Origin: Burkholderia cepacia
GTDB lineage: Bacteria; Pseudomonadota; Gammaproteobacteria; Burkholderiales; Burkholderiaceae
DNA: 64,000 nucleotides
Reading direction: 5' to 3'
Assembly: GCF_001718835.1 (NCBI RefSeq)
Contig: NZ_CP013444.1
Location: forward strand, 124,001 to 188,000
The notes below the pieces were generated by a model. The model was not told where the DNA came from. It worked only from the letters and a program-made list of their open reading frames with translations, and ran no database searches. Made by a program: the position numbers and the translations under genes. Of this stretch, positions 52,994 to 61,656 are shown in pieces (position 1 is the first letter of the stretch; the number at the start of each line of letters is the position of its first letter).

Positions 52994-53075
52994 ACGTGGT
53001 CCTTATGCCGATTCACGCCCGTCGGACGCGAATCGGCGGTGGAGGAAACCGAGTCAGCGGGAGGAAATCGCGTGG

Positions 53076-54755
53076 TCAGACTTCGGCCACGCTTTCCGGT
53101 TGGGAATGGTGTGAAATCGCCGGGTTGAACAGGAATCCTTCGTAATCGCGTTCGATGATGCCGTCGCATACCGCGATGTAGGAATCGAATCCCTCGAGAT
53201 CGAGCAGCACGACACGCGGCTTGCCGGGCACGTTTGCGCCGACGTACCACGAGTTGCTCTGATGGATCAGCGTCTTTTCCGCGATCGCCAGGATGCGCGC
53301 CGTCCACGCTTCCTGCGCCGCGCGAGTCGGCTCGACGGTGGCCGCCTCGCTGCGCGCGGCATGCTCGACCAGCTTCATCACGAGATCGACCTGATGCTCG
53401 TCGCAGGGAATCGCGCTGCTCAGCGACGCCGTGCTGCCGGGGCCTGCGATGTTGAAGAGATTGGGGAACTCCGCGCTCATGAGCCCCAGATACGTCTGCG
53501 GGCCGCTCTTCCAGGCGGCGCGCAGCGATTCGCCGCGACGTCCGCGGATGTCCACGTTCAGCAGGGCGCCCGTCACCGCATCGAAGCCCGTCGCGAAGAC
53601 GATCATGTCGAGTTCGATCTCGCGGCCGCCGACGATGACGCCGTCGCGGGTGATCGACTCGATGGGTGTCTCTTTCAGATCGACCAGCGATACGTTGTCG
53701 CGATTGAAGGTCTCGAAATAGCCGCTGTCCGCGCACAGGCGCTTCGTCAGGATCGGATGATTGCTCGGCGTCAGCTTGTCGGCCAGAACGGGATCGTTGA
53801 TCTTCTCCCGGATCTTCGCGCGGACGAATTCCGTGAGCGTGTCGTTTGCTTCCTTGTTCGTCAGCAGGTCGCTGTACGACGTGTAAAAGCAGAGTCCGCC
53901 CGCGGCCCAGCGTGCTTCGTATTCGCGCAGGCGTTCTTCCGGCGACACGGACAGCGCGGAAGTCTGCAGCGGCTGGCGCGGCTCCCCGCCGACGCAGACG
54001 AAGCCGCCGAACGAATTCCATTCCATGCGGCGCAATTCCGCGTAGTTCGCCTTCATGTGCTGCTCGTACTCCGCGTCCATCGGACGGTTGCGCAGCGGGA
54101 TGCTGTAGTTCGGCGTGCGCTGGAAGACCGTGAGGTGCGCCGCCGACTGCGCCGCGACCGGCACGAACTGGATGGCCGACGAGCCGGTGCCGATCACGCC
54201 GATGCGCTTGCCGGCAAGATCGACCGCGCTGGTCGGCCAGCGCGACGTGAAGTAGGTCTCGCCGGCGAAGCTGCCGTATCCGGGGATGTCCGGCACCTTC
54301 GGTGCGGACAGGCAGCCGGTCGCCATCACGCAGAAGCGGGCATGCAGCCGTTCGCCTGCCTGCGTGACGAGCGTCCATCGTGCGCGCGATTCGTCGAACG
54401 TCGCGGCATCGATCCGCGTGCCGAGCTGGATATGTTCGTAGAGCCCGAAGCGGTGCGCGACGTGATCGAAATAGCGCAGCAGTTCGGGCTGCGACGCGTA
54501 GCGTTCCGACCAGTGCCATTCCTGCTCGAGTTCGCGCGAGAACGAATACGAGTACTCGAAGCTTTCGATGTCGACGCGTGCGCCCGGGTAGCGATTCCAG
54601 TACCAGGTGCCGCCGATGCCGTCCGCCGCGTCGACGAGCCGCACGGACATGCCGGCTTCCTTGGCCCGATGCAGCATGTACAGGCCCGCTACGCCGGCGC
54701 CGACGATGATCATGTCGAATGCGGCGTCCTGGTCTCTTGAAGCGATATTCACCAT
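53076..54755 (-). CDS. Baeyer-Villiger-type flavin monooxygenase
   Basis: A 559-residue FAD- and NADPH-dependent monooxygenase of the cyclohexanone/phenylacetone monooxygenase type. The FAD motif IVGAGVAGLYMLHRAK and NADPH motif GVIGTGSSAIQFVP are intact, and WYWNRYPGARVDIESFEYSYSF is characteristic. The family fingerprint FxGxxxHxxxWP reads FAGETYFTSRWP: Phe replaces the conserved His, which is expected to alter turnover. A ketone could be converted to an ester here. ATG 54755 follows AAGGACTGAC. It lies second in the cluster, behind an MFS exporter gene. Confidence 0.87.
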   Translation of the reverse strand: MVNIASRDQDAAFDMIIVGAGVAGLYMLHRAKEAGMSVRLVDAADGIGGTWYWNRYPGARVDIESFEYSYSFSRELEQEWHWSERYASQPELLRYFDHVAHRFGLYEHIQLGTRIDAATFDESRARWTLVTQAGERLHARFCVMATGCLSAPKVPDIPGYGSFAGETYFTSRWPTSAVDLAGKRIGVIGTGSSAIQFVPVAAQSAAHLTVFQRTPNYSIPLRNRPMDAEYEQHMKANYAELRRMEWNSFGGFVCVGGEPRQPLQTSALSVSPEERLREYEARWAAGGLCFYTSYSDLLTNKEANDTLTEFVRAKIREKINDPVLADKLTPSNHPILTKRLCADSGYFETFNRDNVSLVDLKETPIESITRDGVIVGGREIELDMIVFATGFDAVTGALLNVDIRGRRGESLRAAWKSGPQTYLGLMSAEFPNLFNIAGPGSTASLSSAIPCDEHQVDLVMKLVEHAARSEAATVEPTRAAQEAWTARILAIAEKTLIHQSNSWYVGANVPGKPRVVLLDLEGFDSYIAVCDGIIERDYEGFLFNPAISHHSQPESVAEV

Positions 54756-54895
54756 GTCAGTCCTTCACTATGAACGTGTTGCTGAATTGATCGGATACTT
54801 CAGTGTCGATACAGGGGGAGCACGCGACCGGCATGGAGTCCGGATGGCGCCCGGGCGGCATCGCGGCAGCGATGCGCGCGCCGGGAGAAGAAACG

Positions 54896-56158
54896 CTAGT
54901 CGTAGACGCGGGTGTCGACGGCTACCGGCGACACGGACCATTTACGGCCGTACGCCAGCATCATCACGAAGCTCAGGATGAAACTCAGGCCGCCGATCAG
55001 CAGCAGGCCGATCTCGCCGAACACCGGCAGCAGGTTCGTGAGGAAGCCCGTCACGACCCATGCGATCGCCATCACCGAGCCTGCGACGCCGAGTGCCCAG
55101 CCTTGCCGGTCCTCGCTGACCGCGTCGGAGAACGCCGTGTACATCGTCGTGTAAGCGACCATGTCGAAGCAGCCGACGACCATCGCGAGCGCCCAGAGCA
55201 TGCCTTCGTTCGGAAACATGGCCGACAGCACTTGCCCGATGCCGGCGATCAGCAGGCCCGTCTTCGCGATGTCGACCACGCGCCATACGCGCAGCATCAG
55301 CCGCACGACGAACAGCAGGCCGAACACGAAGCAGAGGCCGATCACGCCGCTGAACAGCCCGAGCTGCGAACTCGTGTACTGGAACTTCGTCTGAAGCACC
55401 AGCATGATCGTTTGCAGATACAAGCCGTAACCGACCTGCATCAGGAAGAACACCACCGACAGGAACGCGACGCGGCGGTGCGTGCCGGCCTGGTAGATGA
55501 TCCGCAGCGGCATCAGCAGGTCCACGCGCGTGTTGCCGGTCGGCGCGATCGCATCGCGGTAGAACCAGTACGTCCAGAGTCCGCAGGCGACCGACAGCGC
55601 GGCGACCAGCAGGAACGGCGTGCCGTAGTCGAACAGCGGCGAAATCGTGCGGTCGGACGTGACGCCGCCGAGCACCGGGCCGACGATCACGCCCGCGCTG
55701 AACGCGAGCGACATGATGCTCATGTTGTACGCCTTGTTTTCCGGCGTGCTCAGGTCGGTGATCGCCGCCTGCGCGATGCCCTGGCAGCCGGCCATCAGCC
55801 CGGTGAGCCCGCGGCCGGCCAGCAGCAGCGCGACGCTCGGCAGCAGTGCGCCGAGCGCCATCAGGAAGTAGCTGAGCGCCAGGCCGAACACGCACAGCAG
55901 CAGGATCCTGCGGCGGCCGTAGCGATCGGACAGTTCGCCCATCAGCGACGAGCCGAAGAACATGCACAACGGATAGATCCCGTAGCCGAGACCGAGGTAG
56001 AAATTGCGGAGCTGCGGGCTCGTATCGGGCCCGATGATGCCGGACTGGGGATCGGAGAAGATCGCGGACATCATCGGATAGACGAGCCCGAATCCCATCG
56101 CGTCGAGCGCGATCGCGAGCAGGCATGGACCCAGTAGTTTGAGATTGAGCTTGGACAT
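54896..56158 (-). CDS. MFS transporter (TetA/DHA1-like)
   Basis: A 420-residue twelve-helix transporter. The helix 2-3 loop GELSDRYGRRRIL and helix 5 GVIVGPVLGG (motif C) indicate the drug:H+ antiporter 1 group. ATG 56158 is preferred, with GAGG about seven bases before it; the longer frame to 56230 has no support. It is the first gene of the long minus-strand run and so lies closest to the promoter region with the TAGTTA palindrome. Confidence 0.87.
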   Translation of the reverse strand: MSKLNLKLLGPCLLAIALDAMGFGLVYPMMSAIFSDPQSGIIGPDTSPQLRNFYLGLGYGIYPLCMFFGSSLMGELSDRYGRRRILLLCVFGLALSYFLMALGALLPSVALLLAGRGLTGLMAGCQGIAQAAITDLSTPENKAYNMSIMSLAFSAGVIVGPVLGGVTSDRTISPLFDYGTPFLLVAALSVACGLWTYWFYRDAIAPTGNTRVDLLMPLRIIYQAGTHRRVAFLSVVFFLMQVGYGLYLQTIMLVLQTKFQYTSSQLGLFSGVIGLCFVFGLLFVVRLMLRVWRVVDIAKTGLLIAGIGQVLSAMFPNEGMLWALAMVVGCFDMVAYTTMYTAFSDAVSEDRQGWALGVAGSVMAIAWVVTGFLTNLLPVFGEIGLLLIGGLSFILSFVMMLAYGRKWSVSPVAVDTRVYD

Positions 56159-56517
56159 GTATGGCCTCGGTAGTAACGTGGTCGCTACAGTATTCGAAGG
56201 CCGGTTTTGCGAGTAGAGACGTCTTTGCAATAAAAACTATCGTAGTTACCGATAACTAACGGATTGCTTTCAAAATGAAAGGGGGGATTGTGCCGGGTTC
56301 GCTGCCAGCGCTTGCGACCGGCGGCATGAACCCGGCGACTGTTAAACACTGTGAGCCATTCGTTAGCATTTGCAACGTGAGTAACAGGTTGGCGAAATCC
56401 GCTCGCAGTGCCGTCGAGGCCCGCTACAGTAGCTCCCACCTGCCGCATGGTGCGGCGAGGAACGTGACGGTCCGCACGCATGCGGCCGCATCAACGATGT
56501 CCTTGGGGAGAAGAAAC
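56159..56517. other. Divergent intergenic region
   Basis: About 360 bases between the minus-strand MFS gene and the plus-strand secreted protein gene. It holds the TAGTTA palindrome (56243-56258) in an AT-rich segment near 56220-56280. The frame open from 56275 into the downstream gene has no conserved features and is not taken as coding. Confidence 0.5.
56243..56258. promoter_or_regulatory. Operator-like inverted repeat before the minus-strand cluster
   Basis: TAGTTA and TAACTA are separated by four bases in an AT-rich stretch 85 bases upstream of the first MFS gene of the cluster. The size and symmetry fit a repressor or activator binding site; no matching regulator is known. Confidence 0.45.
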
Positions 56518-57072
56518 ATGAACAAGCTTCGTACGGTTCTGCTCGGCGCCGCGCTGACGGCAATGGCGACTTCGGCTGCGTTCGCACAGTCGGCCCAGAC
56601 GGGCGCGCAGGGTTCGGCTGGCGCCGGCCTGCAGGTGCAGACGCCGGTGCTCGGCGTTGGCGCGAACGCGCAGGCCGGCGCCGGCGCGAACGCGGCAGGT
56701 TCGGGTTCGGGCGCGGGCAACGTCGTCGGCGGTGCGCTGAGCGGCGTCGGCAAGACCGTCGGCGGTGTCGGCGAAGCGGCCGGCGACACGGTCAAAGGCG
56801 CGGTCGGCGGCGCGACCCACGCAGTGGGTTCGGCAGCCGGCTCGGCGAAGGACGCCGCCACGTCGGCCGCGCATTCGGCGAAGGCGCACGTGAAGCATGT
56901 CGCGGGTACGGCGAAGAGCCACGCGCAAGGCGCGGTGTCGACGGCAGGCGACGTCGCCGGTGGCGCGAAGGCGAAGGCCGGTGAGGCGCTCGACGGTGCG
57001 ACGAACGCGGTGCAGGGCGGCGCATCGGTCGGCGTGAAGGGCTCGGTGTCGGCGCAGGGCACCGCGCAGTAA
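56518..57072 (+). CDS. Secreted Ala/Gly-rich repetitive protein
   Basis: A 184-residue protein with a Sec signal peptide cleaved at AFA-QS (about residue 23). The mature part is almost entirely Ala, Gly, Ser, Thr, Val and Lys, with loose repeats such as VGGVGEAAG, VGGATHAVG and SAKDAATSAAHSAKAHVKH, reminiscent of amphipathic LEA-like or histone-like repeats. It would be periplasmic. No catalytic motif exists; a desiccation, envelope or DNA-binding role is only a guess. A GGGGAGAAG site precedes the ATG and a strong terminator follows. Confidence 0.7.
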   Translation: MNKLRTVLLGAALTAMATSAAFAQSAQTGAQGSAGAGLQVQTPVLGVGANAQAGAGANAAGSGSGAGNVVGGALSGVGKTVGGVGEAAGDTVKGAVGGATHAVGSAAGSAKDAATSAAHSAKAHVKHVAGTAKSHAQGAVSTAGDVAGGAKAKAGEALDGATNAVQGGASVGVKGSVSAQGTAQ

Positions 57073-57090
57073 CCGGCGTCGGCCCGACGA

Positions 57091-57128
57091 CGGCCCGGTC
57101 CTGCTTCGATGCAGGGCCGGGCCGTTTT
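57091..57128 (+). terminator. Intrinsic terminator
   Basis: A 14-bp GC-rich stem (57091-57104 with 57111-57124, one G-T pair) with a TTCGAT loop, followed by four T residues. It closes the secreted-protein gene and lies between it and the convergent polB. Confidence 0.82.
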
Positions 57129-57151
57129 GCCGTCTGTGCGGTGCTGCGTCT

Positions 57152-59533
57152 CTAACCCGGAAACAACCGCCCCTGCCCCGAGATCACCGACTCGAAATCG
57201 TCGCGCAGGAACGGCAGGATCGCGTCGGCCACGGGCTGCAGCTGGCGGCTCAGGTAGAACGCGTAGTCGATCGGCGAGCGCATCGTCTCGAGCGGCTCGG
57301 GGCCGGCGGTCGTCATCACGTAGCTGATCCAGCCGCCGCGCTGGTACTGCAGCGGTCGGCCCTGCGCGTGGTTGAACTCGTCGGCGATCCGCGCCGCGCG
57401 CACGTGCGGCGGCACGTTGCGCTCGTACTCGCGCAGCGGCCGGCGCACGCGCTTGCGGTAGACGAGCTGGTCGTCGAATTCGCCGGCCAGCGTGCGGCGG
57501 ACAGTGTCGCGGATGAAATCCTGGTAGGGCTCGCGGCTGAACACGCGCCGGTACAGCTCGCGCTGGAACTGCTGGGCGAGCGGCGTCCAGTCGGTACGCA
57601 CCGTTTCGAGCCCCTTGAACACGAGATCCTCGCCGCCGTCGGCCGCCGCCGCGAGGCCCGCGTAACGCTTCTTGCTGCCTTCTTCCGCGCCGCGCACGGT
57701 CGGCATCAGGAAGCGGCGGTAGTGCCGCTCGTACTGCAGCTCCAGCGCGCTCTCGAGCCCGAAGTGGTCGCGCAGGTGCGCGTGCCACCACCGGTTCACG
57801 TGCTCGACGAGCGCGCGCCCCTTGGCGCCGGCTTCGTCGTCGTCGTGCGCGCGGCCGAGCCACACGAACGTCGAATCGGTGTCGCCATAGATTACTTCGT
57901 AGCCCTGCGCTTCGATCAGCTCGCGCGTGCGGTGCATGATCTCGTGGCCGCGCATCGTGATCGACGATGCGAGGCGCGGGTCGAAGAAGCGGCAGCCCGT
58001 CGAGCCGAGCACGCCGTAGAACGAATTCATGATGATCTTCAGCGCCTGCGACAGCGGCGCGTTGCGCTGCCGCTTCGCATCGTCGCGGCCTTCCCACACG
58101 CGGCGCACGATATCGGGCAGGCAGTGTGCGGTACGCGAGAAGCGCGCGCCGAGAAAGCCGGGCACCGACGCGTCGTCGCCGGGATTCGCGAGCCCTTCGA
58201 TCAGCCCGACCGGATCGATCAGGAACGTGCGGATGATCGACGGATAGAGGCTCTTGTAGTCGAACACGAGCACCGAGTCGTACAACCCGGGGCGCGAATC
58301 CATCACGAAGCCGCCGGGGCTGTTTTGCCCCGTCACGTCGCCGAGGTTCGGCGCGACATAGCCGAGCCGGTGCATGCGGGGCAGGTACAGGTGCGTGAAG
58401 GCCGCGACCGACCCGCCGGTGCGATCGGCCGCGAGGCCCGTCACGCTCGCGCGTTCGAGCGCGAAGGACAGCAGGTCGGCCTTGTCGAAGATGCGCGTGA
58501 CGAGCTCGCAGTCCTTCAGGTTGTAGCGTGCGAGCGCCGGCTTGTCGTGATCGAAGCGGCGCTGGATCTCGTCCATCCGCTGGTACGGATTGTCGATCGA
58601 CTTGCCTTCGCCGAGCAGCGCCTGCGACACGTATTCGAGGCTGAACGACGGGAACGTCCACGTCGCGGATTTCAGCATGTCGATGCCGTCGAGGATCAGC
58701 CGGCCGGCCGCGCCCGCGAAGAAGTGGTCGGGCTGCTGGCCGTGCGCGCGCCAGTCGAGCACGCTGCCGCCGCGCCCGAGCCGCAGCGGCACCCGATACT
58801 GCCCGGCGTGCGCATGCAGGATGCGCAGGTCGAACTGCACGAGGTTCCAGCCGATGATCACGTCCGGGTCGTGTTGCGCGAACCATTCGTTGAGCCGCGC
58901 GAGCATCGCGGGCCGGCTGTCGCAGTAGTCGAGGCGGAAGTCGAGGCCGCCCGGGTTGCCCGCATCACCGTTCGGCGGGCCGAGCATGTAGACCTGCCGC
59001 TGCCCGCAACCTTCGAGCGCGATCGAATACAGCTCGCCGTGGACGCTGGTTTCGATGTCGAGCGACACGCAGCGCAGCGCCGGGCGATAGCCGGCCGCGG
59101 ATTTCAGCTCACCGTCGGACAGCGCGCCGTCGCCGGCCGGCGTGCCGCGGAACCGGACCGGCGCGGTGATGAACCGCTCCATCGCGTAGCGGTCGGGCGG
59201 TTGCACGTCGGCTTCGTAGACGTCGACGCCGGCCGCGGCGAGGCGCTTTTGCAGCCCGGACAGATGACGATAGCGCTTGCAATAGAGGCCGACGACGGGG
59301 CGTTGCCGGAAGTCGCGCAGCGCGAGCGGGCGCAGTTCGGCGCCGGTTTCGCCGGCCAGCACGCGCGCGGCCGGCTCCTGCTGTTCGGCGGGGATGAACG
59401 CGACGGCTTCCTGCGGGCGCAAGCGCACGCGGCGCGGACCGTGTTCGGTTGCCAGCCAGAACTCGATCTCGATGCCGGATGCGGTGTCCCGCCAGTGGCG
59501 GGTGAGGATGAAACCCTGCTCGAATTCCGTCAA
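57152..59533 (-). CDS. polB: DNA polymerase II (family B)
   Basis: A 793-residue family B polymerase. The 3'-5' exonuclease motifs are SLDIETS, GWNLVQFD and YNLKDCEL. The polymerase motifs are FDYKSLYPSII, KIIMNSFYGVLGS and YGDTDSTF, and SKKRYAG follows. The C-terminal GQGRLF resembles a beta-clamp binding peptide. All catalytic acids are in place, so it should be active in replication restart and damage tolerance. No LexA-type box was seen upstream. Confidence 0.95.
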   Translation of the reverse strand: MTEFEQGFILTRHWRDTASGIEIEFWLATEHGPRRVRLRPQEAVAFIPAEQQEPAARVLAGETGAELRPLALRDFRQRPVVGLYCKRYRHLSGLQKRLAAAGVDVYEADVQPPDRYAMERFITAPVRFRGTPAGDGALSDGELKSAAGYRPALRCVSLDIETSVHGELYSIALEGCGQRQVYMLGPPNGDAGNPGGLDFRLDYCDSRPAMLARLNEWFAQHDPDVIIGWNLVQFDLRILHAHAGQYRVPLRLGRGGSVLDWRAHGQQPDHFFAGAAGRLILDGIDMLKSATWTFPSFSLEYVSQALLGEGKSIDNPYQRMDEIQRRFDHDKPALARYNLKDCELVTRIFDKADLLSFALERASVTGLAADRTGGSVAAFTHLYLPRMHRLGYVAPNLGDVTGQNSPGGFVMDSRPGLYDSVLVFDYKSLYPSIIRTFLIDPVGLIEGLANPGDDASVPGFLGARFSRTAHCLPDIVRRVWEGRDDAKRQRNAPLSQALKIIMNSFYGVLGSTGCRFFDPRLASSITMRGHEIMHRTRELIEAQGYEVIYGDTDSTFVWLGRAHDDDEAGAKGRALVEHVNRWWHAHLRDHFGLESALELQYERHYRRFLMPTVRGAEEGSKKRYAGLAAAADGGEDLVFKGLETVRTDWTPLAQQFQRELYRRVFSREPYQDFIRDTVRRTLAGEFDDQLVYRKRVRRPLREYERNVPPHVRAARIADEFNHAQGRPLQYQRGGWISYVMTTAGPEPLETMRSPIDYAFYLSRQLQPVADAILPFLRDDFESVISGQGRLFPG

Positions 59534-59950
59534 GACGCGCGCTCTTCATTGGTGCCCAAGCGGCGGATTTTAACGCCTGGGCGGGGTGGCTGCCGGACGC
59601 GTCCCGGTCGACCTGATTAGTTCAAAGTACTTCGGGGTTTACGCGCATCGCGACGGGTGAAATTAAGGCATAGACTGGCGCGGTTTCTGTCGTTGTCTAT
59701 ACAACCAGATACGCTCGGCAACCCGGATTCACGCGTCCGGATGCATCGCGATGATGCGTCAGGCGACTGAACCTCGTCGCCCGAGCCGGCGGTACAACGC
59801 CGCCGGTTCACCCGGAACCTGAGAGAAAGACTCCCCGATCGTCGTCGCGGCAGCTCGCCGGGGCGCCGGTTCGGAACCACAACGAACAAACGTCGCATGC
59901 CGGCCGCACCTGGCGGCGGCAGTGCGCGGCCATTCCGAGGACTATCCGAC
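59534..59950 (+). other. Long upstream region with consecutive stem-loops
   Basis: About 415 bases between divergent polB and the LLM monooxygenase gene. Five short stems follow each other on the plus strand: GTTGT/ACAAC (59692-59705), CCGGA/TCCGG (59723-59740), GCATC/GATGC (59743-59757), GGCGAC/GTCGCC (59762-59781) and CCGGCGG/CCGCCGG (59786-59806). The density suggests a structured 5' leader, but no known riboswitch class was recognised. Confidence 0.4.
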
Positions 59951-61027
59951 ATGAAACTCGGCGCGTTCATGATGCCGGCGCATCCGCAGCATCGTTCGCT
60001 TCACGACGGTCACTACCACGACCTCGACACACTCGAGTTTTTCGATCGCACCGGCTTTGCCGAAGCATGGATCGGCGAGCACTACATGATGCCGGCGGAG
60101 CCGTGCCCGTCGCCGGACCTGCTGCTCGCCCAAGCCTTCCTGCGCACGAAGCGCATCCGCCTCGCGCCGGGCGCGTTCATGCTGCCGTTCCATCACCCGG
60201 CGGAGCTCGCGCACCGGATCTGCATGCTCGATCACATTTCGCAGGGGCGCCTGATGGTCGGCATCGGCGCGAGCGGCACGAATCTCGATCTCGAGATGTT
60301 CGACATCGATTACCGGTCCGGCGCGCATCGGGAGATGACGGCCGAGTCGATCGCGATCATGACGCGCTTCTGGGAGAGCGACGGGCCGTTCGAATATCGC
60401 GGCAAGTACTGGACGGCGCGGCGCCCCGCGGATCTGCCCGACAAGCGCAGCACCTATCACCTGAAGCCGTTCCAGGCGCCGTATCCGCCGATCGGCGTGA
60501 CCGGCCTGTCCGCGTCGTCGCCGACGCTGCGGCTCGCCGGCGCGAACGGCTGGATTCCGATCAGCTTCTGCTTCACGCCGCAATACCTGCACACGCATTG
60601 GGACGTCGTCGAGGCGGGCGCGCGCGCGGCGGGCCGGCCGGCGCCCGATCGCGGCGAATGGCGGGTCAGCCGGCCGATCCTGGTCGCCGATACGGATCGC
60701 GAGGCGTGGCGCCGCGCGGTCGACGGCGAGATGGGCCGCTATTTCCGCGACGACTATCTGCCGATGCTCGCGGGCAACAACGCGCTGGGCCTGCTCAAGG
60801 AGGATCCCGGCATGCCGGACAGCGACGTCACCGTCGAGTACGTCGCCAGGCACTGCTGGATCGTCGGCTCGCCGGACACGGTGCGCGAGCGCATCGAGGC
60901 CATGCAGGCGCTGTCGGGCGGCTTCGGCGTGCTGCACGTGATGGGGTTCGACCATCTCGACGAAATGAGCGCGATCCGCGACAGCCATGCGGCGCTCGCG
61001 GAAATCGTCGCGAACCTGCGCGACTGA
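59951..61027 (+). CDS. LLM-class flavin-dependent monooxygenase
   Basis: A 358-residue bacterial-luciferase-like protein using reduced FMN. The opening MKLGAFMMPAHPQH, the FFDRTGFAEAWIGEHYMMP strand, the APGAFMLPFHHPAELA and GRLMVGIGASGTN segments and VGSPDTVRERIEAM near the C-terminus are standard. It is followed 17 bases later by a cysteine hydrolase gene, a pairing like RutA-RutB of pyrimidine degradation, though neither is a clear orthologue. It probably oxygenates a heterocycle or amide. First gene of the operon that carries trpD- and trpF-like genes. Confidence 0.88.
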   Translation: MKLGAFMMPAHPQHRSLHDGHYHDLDTLEFFDRTGFAEAWIGEHYMMPAEPCPSPDLLLAQAFLRTKRIRLAPGAFMLPFHHPAELAHRICMLDHISQGRLMVGIGASGTNLDLEMFDIDYRSGAHREMTAESIAIMTRFWESDGPFEYRGKYWTARRPADLPDKRSTYHLKPFQAPYPPIGVTGLSASSPTLRLAGANGWIPISFCFTPQYLHTHWDVVEAGARAAGRPAPDRGEWRVSRPILVADTDREAWRRAVDGEMGRYFRDDYLPMLAGNNALGLLKEDPGMPDSDVTVEYVARHCWIVGSPDTVRERIEAMQALSGGFGVLHVMGFDHLDEMSAIRDSHAALAEIVANLRD

Positions 61028-61044
61028 CCGGGAGGAGCCAATCG

Positions 61045-61656
61045 ATGAATGCCTTGGGCGATACGTTCGACCCGCGCCGCGCAGCGCTCCTGATCATCGA
61101 CATGCAGCGTGACTTCGTCGATCCCGGCGCGCCGATCGCCTGCGTGGGCGCGCCCGACGTCGTGCCGGCGATCACGCGGCTCGCGCAGTCCGCGCGCGCG
61201 GCCGGCATGCCCGTCATCTACACGCAGGAAGCGCATCGCCGGCAGAAGGTCGACTTCGGTCTCGAGCTCGAGTACGGCGAGACCGAGCATTGCGTCGAGG
61301 GCACGCCGGGCGTCGAGATCGTCGACGCGCTCGCGCCCGCCGCGTCCGACTATGTGCTCGTCAAGCGCCGCTACAGCGGCTTTTTCGCGACCGATCTGGA
61401 CCTGCTGCTGAAGGGGCTGCGCGTCGACACGCTGGTGCTGACCGGCGTGGCCACCGACGTCTGCGTGCGCGCGACCGCGCAGGACGCGCTGCAGCTCGAC
61501 TACCGCGTGTTCGTGCCGCGCGAGTGCGTGGCGGGCACGACGGCCGCGCGGCACGACGCGGCGCTCGAACACATCGGCTACGTGCTCGGGCGGGTCGTCT
61601 CGCTCGATGCGTTGATCGCACGGATCGCCCCCTCGGCCGGAGCCGTACATGCCTGA
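61045..61656 (+). CDS. Isochorismatase-family cysteine hydrolase
   Basis: A 203-residue hydrolase with the complete triad: Asp in LIIDMQRDF, Lys in VLVKRRYSGFF and Cys in GVATDVCVRATA. Unlike the relative at 25610, the nucleophile is present, so amide or ureido hydrolysis (nicotinamidase, RutB, biuret hydrolase type) fits. GGAGGAGCC precedes the ATG. Its last eight bases overlap the TrpD-like gene, so it belongs firmly to this operon. Confidence 0.87.
   Translation: MNALGDTFDPRRAALLIIDMQRDFVDPGAPIACVGAPDVVPAITRLAQSARAAGMPVIYTQEAHRRQKVDFGLELEYGETEHCVEGTPGVEIVDALAPAASDYVLVKRRYSGFFATDLDLLLKGLRVDTLVLTGVATDVCVRATAQDALQLDYRVFVPRECVAGTTAARHDAALEHIGYVLGRVVSLDALIARIAPSAGAVHA

Noticed and set aside
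59780..59840. Resemblance of CCTGAGAG near the LLM gene to a TPP or glycine riboswitch core
   Set aside because: Only a single short box matches; the remaining conserved elements of those classes are missing on both strands.
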